Of a stretch of 53,190 nt of DNA, positions 46,411-53,190 are shown one piece after another (within the stretch, counting starts at the first letter, position 1; every line of letters begins with the position of its first letter). This DNA is from Phycisphaerae bacterium (GTDB lineage: Bacteria; Planctomycetota; Phycisphaerae; Sedimentisphaerales; Anaerohalosphaeraceae). The position numbers and the translations under genes are program-made. The notes under the pieces are model-generated. The model was not told the DNA's origin, made no database searches, and saw only the letters and a list, made by a program, of their open reading frames with translations. The stretch spans positions 1 through 53,190 of the forward strand of contig JACZKQ010000040.1 in NCBI GenBank assembly GCA_014859965.1. The letters are read 5' to 3'.

Positions 46411-49230
46411 TCAGAGCGCCTCGCCGGACAGCGTCCACATCGCCTGCCAACGCCACAAATCCGCCATCCGCGCCAAGTCCGCCAGATCGACCGCGCCCTG
46501 CTGATCAAAGTTCGCCTCGACGTCGCCCGGCGCAAGCCACTGTTCGGCAAGCACCGCCAAATCCCCCGCATCCGTAACCCCGTCCCCATTCAAATCGCTC
46601 GCTTCTTTGCCCCCGGCAAAAGGCAGCACAAATGCCTCGACCTCCGCAGTAAGGCCGTCGGCGACGACCACGGTCTTCTCAACCGCCTTGTACTTCGGGT
46701 GAATCGCCGTCAGCGTGTAGGCGCCTGCGGCCATGTTGGCCGCTGCCCACAGTCCCCCCGGCCCGCTCTCGGCGCCGCCGGCAAATGCGCCGCTTCCGTC
46801 CGCTATGAAGACAGTCGCCGCCAGTATCGGCTGCCCCGCCGCGTTAAGCACTGCGCCCTGCATCGCCCCGTCGCCCGGCGAAGCGGTGAGCACCACATTC
46901 GATCCGACGGCCGCGTTGAGGATTCTGTCGTAAATCACAAAGGACCCCACGTCGTCCGCATCGTAATCTTCGCCTGTCAGGTAAATGTCATAGTTGCCCG
47001 GCGGCAGAATAGGAATCACAAACTCACCCGTCTCCGAAGGCATGGCCCCACAGACCTCGCCAACGATGGCGAGTGTCTCCGGGGTAATCACCGTCCCCGC
47101 CTCCAGCGCCGCCACAAAAGGCGTCCGCACACCCCACCCGGCCGTGTTCACCACCGTACCTGAAATCCGGCCCCCCGTCTCAAGAGAGTACGCGACGATA
47201 TCCGGCGCTTGCACCTCCCCCGAATCATCGACTGTAACGTACACGGCCCTCGATGCCCACTGACCGGCAAGCGATTCATCGTCATCAAATTCCAGCCTGG
47301 CCGCATACGTCCCGGCCGGCAGATACAATGCATACGCCCCATCCATGTCCGTCTCGACTTCCAGTCCGTACGTCGCACCCATGAACTCGACTTCCGCGCC
47401 GGCAACGCCCGCGCCCTCCGTGTCCTTGACGTAGCCCCGCACGAGCACTCCTCGCCGAAGCGCAATCACCTGCCCGCTCACCTCCTGCCCCTCTTCCAGA
47501 TAAATATAATTCGCCGGCCACGACAGCCAGAGATACGGCGATTCGTCCCACGCGTCGACCTCAATCTCCGCCATGCCCGGAGGCAGATTGGTCAGAGCAA
47601 AGCGCCCGTCGTCATTTGTTCTCGCACTTAGCCATATTGCATACCGCTCGCTCCAGTAGTCGACATATGCGCCGCCGATCGGTTCGGCGGTTTTCGCGTC
47701 GACGGCCCGGCCCGAAACGGTTGCGCCCGGAGACAAAACGAAGTCGACGCCCCACATGTCCGAAACGAGAAAAATGTCCCGCCCCACGCGGACATACGGG
47801 CTGTCCGACAGCACCAGAACCTGCATGCTCAGTTCCCCCGGCGTCACGCCTGTCAACACATACTCGCCCAGCGCGTCTGTCCATGCGCTCCGCCACAACT
47901 GATGCTCCTCATGCCAGCAGCCCACTTCAATGCCTGCCACCGGCAGACCTGTCCGCTTGTCCACCACCGTCCCGTGGATCGTATTTCCTGCGGACAGACT
48001 GAAATTAATACCCGCTGTGTCCTCGCCGCCAATCACTATCACGGCCGCGGCGGAATGCCGGCTGAACACGTTGTCATACCATTTGCCGGCATACGATGTT
48101 CCGTATGCATACGCCTGAATATGATACGTGCCGGACCCCAGCGGGGCTATCATGTAATTGCCCTCTTCATCCGTCAAGGCGCAGTCTACCCACTCCCCGC
48201 TATCGCTATCGTAAACTTCAATCCACACATCCGGAATGGGGCTCCCGTCGCTATCCCGTGTCACTTGCCCACTGATGCTGCCGGCCATGCTCAGGCTGAA
48301 GTCAACCCCGCCGGTCTCCTCGCCCATGGCGACAGTCACCGGCATGGCCTCAGCCCAATTGCTGACGTGATTGTAGTATTGCGGCATATAAACGCCCGAA
48401 GGATCATATGCATACAAGTGATAAGAGCCTGTGTCAAGGCCGCCTGCCACATAGCCCCCATTCTCGTCCGTACTGACAGTTGTGACCCCGCCGCCGGTGG
48501 TCGAGCGATGGACGTTAACTATGATGCCGCTAACAGGCGAACCGTCCGACTCCCATGTGATCCGTCCGGAGATTCTTCCGGCAAGAGCCAGACTGAAATC
48601 GATGCCGGAGGTCTCCTCGCCCGGGATGGCGGCGACCGGCGTCACCGCGTCCCACTCCCAAACGTTGTCGTAGTATGCGCCCAGGCAGCCGGAGTCGTCG
48701 TGCGCCGCTATGCAATAAACGCCGGCCCGCAGGCCGCCTATCATGTAATACCCGTCCTGGTCGGTGTAGACCCCGCCGCCCCAATCCAGCGTTTCAAAGT
48801 TGACGGCGGTGACCCAGGCTCCGGCTATGGGCGAACCGTCGGACTGACGCCTCACCCGCCCAGAGATTCTTGCCGCCTCCGTCAGTTCGAAATGGATGCC
48901 CCAGATTTCCTCGCCTTCTCTGACAGTGACCGGCGTCGCATCCTCCCACTTATAAACGTCGTTGTAATACTCGTTCATGCACACGCCCGAGCCGTCGTAC
49001 GCCTGAACGCGGTAAACACCTGCGCCCAGTCCGCTTAACAAATAATAGCCCTCGCTGTCCGTGTACCCCGAGCCTGCCCAGCCGCCGCTGTCGAAATCAT
49101 AAGCGATCACCCATATCCACGCCGCAGGTGCACCATCAGCCTGCCGTGTGACCCGGCCGGAGATGCTGCCTGCGTTGACGATGCCTGCAAACGTGCAAAA
49201 TGCCAGTACTGTAGTGATCAAGTTTCTCAT
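46411..49230 (-). CDS. Large secreted carboxypeptidase-regulatory-repeat protein with dockerin-like tail
   Basis: 939 aa. Signal peptide 1-20. Four tandem units of about 95 residues (about 21-405) each read SGxVxRxxDGxP ... TDxxGYYxxxGLxxGxYxxxAYD ... YYNxVxxW ... GEExxGIxFSL, a CarboxypepD_reg (CnaB-like) fold with a characteristic YYN-W insert. Then three to four less regular domains of the same class (about 410-860). The end has EF-hand dockerin-like repeats (DLNGDGVTDAGDLAVLAEQW; NFDQQGAVDLADLARM), the second with degenerate ligands. Likely an extracellular adhesive or scaffold protein. GAGGACGGGCA precedes the ATG. Confidence 0.87.
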   Translation of the reverse strand: MRNLITTVLAFCTFAGIVNAGSISGRVTRQADGAPAAWIWVIAYDFDSGGWAGSGYTDSEGYYLLSGLGAGVYRVQAYDGSGVCMNEYYNDVYKWEDATPVTVREGEEIWGIHFELTEAARISGRVRRQSDGSPIAGAWVTAVNFETLDWGGGVYTDQDGYYMIGGLRAGVYCIAAHDDSGCLGAYYDNVWEWDAVTPVAAIPGEETSGIDFSLALAGRISGRITWESDGSPVSGIIVNVHRSTTGGGVTTVSTDENGGYVAGGLDTGSYHLYAYDPSGVYMPQYYNHVSNWAEAMPVTVAMGEETGGVDFSLSMAGSISGQVTRDSDGSPIPDVWIEVYDSDSGEWVDCALTDEEGNYMIAPLGSGTYHIQAYAYGTSYAGKWYDNVFSRHSAAAVIVIGGEDTAGINFSLSAGNTIHGTVVDKRTGLPVAGIEVGCWHEEHQLWRSAWTDALGEYVLTGVTPGELSMQVLVLSDSPYVRVGRDIFLVSDMWGVDFVLSPGATVSGRAVDAKTAEPIGGAYVDYWSERYAIWLSARTNDDGRFALTNLPPGMAEIEVDAWDESPYLWLSWPANYIYLEEGQEVSGQVIALRRGVLVRGYVKDTEGAGVAGAEVEFMGATYGLEVETDMDGAYALYLPAGTYAARLEFDDDESLAGQWASRAVYVTVDDSGEVQAPDIVAYSLETGGRISGTVVNTAGWGVRTPFVAALEAGTVITPETLAIVGEVCGAMPSETGEFVIPILPPGNYDIYLTGEDYDADDVGSFVIYDRILNAAVGSNVVLTASPGDGAMQGAVLNAAGQPILAATVFIADGSGAFAGGAESGPGGLWAAANMAAGAYTLTAIHPKYKAVEKTVVVADGLTAEVEAFVLPFAGGKEASDLNGDGVTDAGDLAVLAEQWLAPGDVEANFDQQGAVDLADLARMADLWRWQAMWTLSGEAL

Positions 49231-49309
49231 TGCCCGTCCTCGGTGAATAACAAAGTTGCCGAGCTTTCTTCATACTGATGATTAGTGCGTTCAATCGAAT
49301 GGTCCGGTT

Positions 49310-51748
49310 TCAGGGTCCGGTGTTTAGCCAGTGGTCCGCCAGGGCCGCCAGATCGGCGGCGCCAATGCTGCCGCTCTGGTCGATGTCCGTATCGCCGCAC
49401 CAGCCGGCGCCGCACTCTTTCCGCCAGTATGCGGCCAGCATCGCCATATCTGCAAAGTCCACCCGGCCGTCCGGCTGAAAGTCGCCCGGCATGCTCACGT
49501 ACTCGTCGGCCCCGATGTCGACCCGCCCATAACGCACGCGCCGGTCGCCGTCGATGTCGTACAAGTCCGCGTAGTTGCCGTTCGGATTGCCCTTATTCAC
49601 GCAGGGCGATTCCAGATTCAGGTGCAAATCGCCGCCGTCCAGATCCACGAAATTCGGATCGGTCTTAAAGTTCCCCACGCCGGCCGCTCCCGCCGCAAGA
49701 CCCTGCACGCAGCAGTAGTTCATGTCCGCCGCCTGCGGCGATGCATACACCTGTGCCGCCTGCGTCGCGATCCCGTTGCCGGTGTTCCGCCAGAAGATGC
49801 AGTTGGTGACCTTCAGCGACCCGCTGCTCGAACCAATCCCCGCGCCCGTCGGATAATGCGTCGCCGCATTCCGTGCAAACGTGCAATTGATCGCCGTGCA
49901 GTTCGAATTCTTGTTGTGCACCCCCGACCCCGACGAGTAGATGGTCGTGTTGTTGAAAAACACGCAGCTTCGCAGCACCACCGACCCCACCGATTCGTTC
50001 TTCAGGCCGCCGCCTTCCGTGTCGGCCGCATTGTCGCGAAACATGCACCCAACGACGCGAACCTCACCGCAGTTCAGGTTATACGCCGCGCCCCCGAAGT
50101 AGGGCATGTCCCCGGCCGCTATGTTCGCCCCGCTGAAATAGCAGCCTTCCATCGTCACCTGCCCCATCTGTTCGGTATAAACGGCCCCGCCTCGTTGAGC
50201 GGTATTGTCCGTAAACGTGCACTGTTCCAGCCGCAGCGCAAGGCCGTTGCCCGCCGCCGCCGACACCGTATGGATCGCACCGCCGCTCTTGTAGGCGTAG
50301 TTGTCCACGAAGATGCAGTTGCGCACGGTCACGCCGCTCTCGCTGTTGTACATGCCGCCGCCCCGACTGCTGTTCGGGTCGCCGGCTGCGTCGGCATTGC
50401 CGCCGATGATGATAAAGCCGTCCAGCGTCGCGCCGTTGCCGCCCGTCACCACGTGAAAGGCGTTGTCCCCGCGGTTCGTCCGCCCCGGACCGTCGTTGTA
50501 GCGAAGGTCGCCCGACAGCACCGTCGCGTGCTGCTCGAAATCGCGTTCGCTCCAGTCGCCGCCGCCGCTCGGAAAGCCGCCGTACAGCCCCACACCCTCG
50601 TGCAGCCGAAACGTCGCACGGCGGTCCCCGCTTTCGCTCATGCCGCCCTGGTCGGGCCTGTAAACCGCCCCCGCCACATAAATATCGTTGCCCGGCCCCG
50701 CCTCTAACAGGGCGTCCTGCAGATGGATGAACGCATTCTCCCAGCTCGATCCGTCATACACGCCCCCGGCCGTCGGATCGACATAAATCGACCCGTCACG
50801 GGCCGCCGTGAAATCCTGCACATGGTCGCTCACCAGACCGCTGAGACCCTTGACCCCCGGACTGAAACGATACCCTTCCTTCTGAGGTGTAATGTCGCCC
50901 GACCAGGGGCACCCTACATGCGTTTCATAATACCCCTGCAAGTCGGTCGTGACCACGGGTCCGCCCTCGCCGATCTGTATGCGTGTGCCCGCGACGGCCT
51001 TGCCGCTGGGCAGACGAACCGTGCCGCTGATCCGGGGCTGCCGCACGCCAGCGGTATAGTTCTGGTTAATCTGATTGCTCTGAACGTTAATGTAGCTCCG
51101 CGAGCCCGGCGTAAAGCTGAAGCACGGCGCCGACGGCACAGCGGTCCCCGACTCGCCAAGAACCATCGCCGCGGTATAGAACCCCTGTGCATTGGTCACC
51201 GGGGCGCCCGGCAGCCCGTACAGAGTAACACCGCTGATCCCCTGGCCGCCCGCCGTCCGCACGTACCCCGAAATAGTCGCCTGCGGCAGAATACCGCTGT
51301 CGACGGTGATCCTGAAGGGAAACATATAGATGTTGTCGGTCACATTGGTGTCTGGCGGCGCAAGCCGCCCGCGCTCGATCTCCATGAACACATAATAAAA
51401 GCCGTTGGCCGGAAGTGCCCAGCCCCCCGCGGGAGGAGCAAGATTCTGCTGTTTCGGCCCCCAGTAGCTGTTCCCGTAGAGCACCTCTTCGTGTACATGG
51501 AAAAGAAAATCGCTCGCCTTATCCAGCGTGGCGTCGCTCGACAGGTAGATCTTCACATTGTAGTAGCAGGTCGCGTAGTAGGCCGGGTTCAGTTCGGCTT
51601 GGTAGTAGATTTTGCATGTACTCGTCTTGACAAGCGTGCCGGGTTCCTGCCAGTCGAAGTAATACAGCGTCATATTGTGGGTTGCGCCGCCCGCGTACTG
51701 CACGCCAAACACCAGCACCATGACCGCCCAATGGGTCGCTTTTCTCAC
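49310..51748 (-). CDS. Secreted beta-helix protein with CARDB-like and CnaB-like domains and dockerin-like tail
   Basis: 812 aa, GTG start (GGAGGGAAT-GTG). Signal peptide 1-22; a CARDB-like beta domain about 23-150; two carboxypeptidase-regulatory-like domains (ATISGYVRTAGGQGISGVTL near 155, PRISGTVRLPSGKAVAGTRI near 238); a choice-of-anchor-Q/beta-helix region about 325-735 with many SGG, NCIF and NNT turns; and the C-terminal pair DFQPDGRVDFADM / DIDQSGSIGAADL. Similar in design to the partial protein at 1-1002. Surface-located, perhaps polysaccharide binding or lyase-like; no catalytic residues could be assigned. Confidence 0.87.
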   Translation of the reverse strand: MRKATHWAVMVLVFGVQYAGGATHNMTLYYFDWQEPGTLVKTSTCKIYYQAELNPAYYATCYYNVKIYLSSDATLDKASDFLFHVHEEVLYGNSYWGPKQQNLAPPAGGWALPANGFYYVFMEIERGRLAPPDTNVTDNIYMFPFRITVDSGILPQATISGYVRTAGGQGISGVTLYGLPGAPVTNAQGFYTAAMVLGESGTAVPSAPCFSFTPGSRSYINVQSNQINQNYTAGVRQPRISGTVRLPSGKAVAGTRIQIGEGGPVVTTDLQGYYETHVGCPWSGDITPQKEGYRFSPGVKGLSGLVSDHVQDFTAARDGSIYVDPTAGGVYDGSSWENAFIHLQDALLEAGPGNDIYVAGAVYRPDQGGMSESGDRRATFRLHEGVGLYGGFPSGGGDWSERDFEQHATVLSGDLRYNDGPGRTNRGDNAFHVVTGGNGATLDGFIIIGGNADAAGDPNSSRGGGMYNSESGVTVRNCIFVDNYAYKSGGAIHTVSAAAGNGLALRLEQCTFTDNTAQRGGAVYTEQMGQVTMEGCYFSGANIAAGDMPYFGGAAYNLNCGEVRVVGCMFRDNAADTEGGGLKNESVGSVVLRSCVFFNNTTIYSSGSGVHNKNSNCTAINCTFARNAATHYPTGAGIGSSSGSLKVTNCIFWRNTGNGIATQAAQVYASPQAADMNYCCVQGLAAGAAGVGNFKTDPNFVDLDGGDLHLNLESPCVNKGNPNGNYADLYDIDGDRRVRYGRVDIGADEYVSMPGDFQPDGRVDFADMAMLAAYWRKECGAGWCGDTDIDQSGSIGAADLAALADHWLNTGP

Positions 51749-51786
51749 ATTCCCTCCGTTTATCTAACTAAGCCCTAAAGCAGTAC

Positions 51787-51815
51787 ATTGTAATCTTCTT
51801 GCATCAAAATGTAAA
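51787..51815 (-). promoter_or_regulatory. Sigma-70 promoter of the beta-helix gene
   Basis: Minus strand TTTACA (51815-51810), 17-nt spacer, TACAAT (51792-51787), 39 bp before the GTG start. Confidence 0.65.
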
Positions 51816-51933
51816 GTAAAACGACCGTAAAATGTGGTCCGAAAGCGAAAAATAGGGCCTTTTTGAACGCTCGCGGCCGTTCTGACGCTGCTTTTGACCC
51901 GCCAGGAAATTCCAATTGCGGCAGGCCCCCCCT

Positions 51934-52126
51934 CAAGGCTGTCGCATTCTCCGGACGTCCGCACCCAAACCAGCCCTGCGGCGGCTTTGGAGAGCAAAAC
52001 CGATTGGGCAGAGGCCAAAATTGGGAGCATCTTTTCGCCGGGGGGGGAATTTTGGCCTCTGGGGTCCCAAACGGTTTTGCTCGGCCCAAACGGCGCCGCA
52101 AGTTATCAGGAGAATGCGTTTGCCCT
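51934..52126. mobile_element. MITE-like palindromic element, copy B
   Basis: 193 bp, clearly related to the element at 10087-10289: same end words GCATTCTCC (51944-51952) and GGAGAATGC (52109-52117), same central hairpin (arms 51992-52022 and 52048-52082) and a loop ending in eight Gs. Several stem positions differ from copy A in ways that keep pairing. The flanks share GCCCCCC but no clean direct repeat, so a target duplication is not secure here. Confidence 0.75.
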
Positions 52127-52147
52127 CACGCCCCCCGACAGTATAAT
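52120..52147 (+). promoter_or_regulatory. Candidate promoter of rnhB overlapping element copy B
   Basis: TTGCCC (52120-52125), 16-nt spacer, TATAAT (52142-52147), 38 bp before the rnhB ATG. The -35 hexamer is the last bases of the element. Confidence 0.5.
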
Positions 52148-52185
52148 GCCCCAAAACGGAGAACAGGTGCTGTCAGGAGGGCACA

Positions 52186-53166
52186 ATGGCGATTGTGGTG
52201 GGTATTGATGAAGCAGGTTACGGTCCCTTGCTGGGGCCCTTGGTGGTGTCGTCGGTGGCGTTTTCCATGCCGGAGGAGTTGCTCAGGGCCGATCACTGGA
52301 AGGTCTTGTCGCGCGCCGTCGCCAGGGAAAAGAAAAACCTCGCCGGCCGTCTCCTCGTTGCCGACAGCAAAAAGGCCTACACCCGGGCCACCGGCCTCGA
52401 GCACCTGCGCCGAACCACGCTCGCCCACCTCTATGCGATGGATCGCTGCCCCGAGGTGCCGCAGTCGGCGGGCCCGTTGCTGGCCCTCCTCAATTGCCCC
52501 TGCGGCGACGGCCTGGCCGAGTACGCCTGGTATAAGTCCTTCCCCGAAAAGAACTTAGGCGGCGACCGGGCCGCAATCGAAATCGCCTCCGCCGTGCTGG
52601 CCAACACCCTGGCCGCCGAAGGCATGAAGATCGTCGACATGACGTGCCGCGTTCTCGATGTGGGGCACTACAACAGGATGGTCGATGTCGTCAAAAACAA
52701 AGCCGGCGTCCTCTTTACAACGGTCGCCGGCCTCATAAACGACGCGTTCTGCAACGGTTACGGAATAGGTCCCGACGGCATGCTTCAAATCATCGTCGAC
52801 CGGCAGGGGGGCCGCGACAATTACGTGCCGGTGCTGCGTAAGATGTTCGGCGAACTGGACTTGCGTGTCATCCGCCAGGACGACCGGCTGTGCAGCTACG
52901 AACTGACCGGCCGGGGCAAGGCCATGCGCCTGCATTTCGCCGTAAAGGCCGACGACCGGCACCTCCCGGTCGCCCTCGCCTCCATGGTCAGCAAATACGT
53001 CCGCGAACTATTCGTGGAGTCGCTCAACAGCTATTTCGTCGAACGCTGCACCGGCCTAAAGCCCACCGCCGGCTACTGGACCGACGGCCTGCGATTCGTA
53101 AAAGACCTCGAAAGCCACAAACCCCAAATCACCTACGACCCCCAAAAACTAATCCGCCAGCGATAA
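52186..53166 (+). CDS. Divergent RNase HII-like protein
   Basis: 326 aa against about 200-260 for usual RNase HII. GIDEAGYGPLLGPLVV (D7, E8) and ADSKKAY supply the first catalytic residues; a later VDRQGGRDNY (Asp) and KADDRHLPVALASMVSKYVREL correspond to the AAAS..AK region. It should cleave the RNA strand of RNA-DNA hybrids. The extra length is an insertion between about 65 and 200. AGGAGG lies 6 nt before the ATG. Only the first part aligns easily by eye with rnhB, so the specific RNase H2 activity is inferred. Confidence 0.8.
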   Translation: MAIVVGIDEAGYGPLLGPLVVSSVAFSMPEELLRADHWKVLSRAVAREKKNLAGRLLVADSKKAYTRATGLEHLRRTTLAHLYAMDRCPEVPQSAGPLLALLNCPCGDGLAEYAWYKSFPEKNLGGDRAAIEIASAVLANTLAAEGMKIVDMTCRVLDVGHYNRMVDVVKNKAGVLFTTVAGLINDAFCNGYGIGPDGMLQIIVDRQGGRDNYVPVLRKMFGELDLRVIRQDDRLCSYELTGRGKAMRLHFAVKADDRHLPVALASMVSKYVRELFVESLNSYFVERCTGLKPTAGYWTDGLRFVKDLESHKPQITYDPQKLIRQR

Positions 53167-53190
53167 AACCACCCCCGCGCCCCAAATTGT

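Larger units (their letters stand above)
51749..52185. other. Divergent intergenic region with MITE-like element
   Basis: 437 bp between the beta-helix gene (minus) and rnhB (plus). It holds the minus-strand promoter (51787-51815), about 120 bp with no recognisable feature, element copy B (51934-52126), and the rnhB promoter (52120-52147). Confidence 0.6.

Overview
The window looks like a piece of a Planctomycetota chromosome, most likely class Phycisphaerae. This is inferred from gene content, not from a database search. The pointers are secreted beta-helix and carboxypeptidase-regulatory-repeat proteins that end in paired dockerin-like EF-hand repeats, Tat-exported sulfatases and glycoside hydrolases, short palindromes of the planctomycete 'GTGILPV' type, a siroheme-dependent heme pathway, and a pyruvoyl arginine decarboxylase. 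I found about 36 protein genes and no tRNA, rRNA or CRISPR array.

Layout. 1-4179 (minus): a beta-helix protein cut by the window edge, then a GH97-GH16 fusion glycosidase. 4360-6421 (plus): pilT and a zinc-ribbon membrane protein. 6461-14858 (minus): a c-heme sensor kinase, aspS, the putrescine pair pdaD-speB, trxA, and a trpS/DUF2007/scpA operon. 15224-19232 (plus): acs with an OFA-type MFS transporter, a good terminator, and a conserved 160-aa protein. 19242-24415 (minus): a heme operon (siroheme decarboxylase, hemX-like, hemA, ahbC, ahbD). 24611-34813 (minus): a POT transporter, GH5, sulfatase, unknown secreted protein, sulfatase, and a large secreted PEP-synthase-like phosphotransferase with a dockerin-like tail. 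35126-46245 (mostly plus): Fe-S aldo/keto reductase, acylphosphatase (minus), GAF-PP2C phosphatase, cmk-plsC-ispH-rpsA, a sigma-70 factor, and apt-aroB-aldolase. 46411-51748 (minus): two large secreted dockerin-tailed repeat proteins. 52186-53166 (plus): a divergent RNase HII.

How it fits together. The minus-strand blocks at both ends and at 24.6-34.8 kb look like an outward-facing polysaccharide-degrading apparatus. The rest is housekeeping (translation, lipid, isoprenoid, chorismate, polyamine, heme). Near-consensus sigma-70 promoters can be read in front of many transcription units.

The most unusual items are a roughly 200-bp palindromic MITE-like element present twice (10087-10289 and 51934-52126), with terminal inverted repeats, a conserved long hairpin showing compensatory changes and a G-tract loop, and, for one copy, a flanking 10-bp direct repeat; and a secreted protein joining a phospho-histidine domain and a PEP-synthase-type ATP-grasp domain in inverted order, without a PEP/pyruvate barrel, to a dockerin-like tail.
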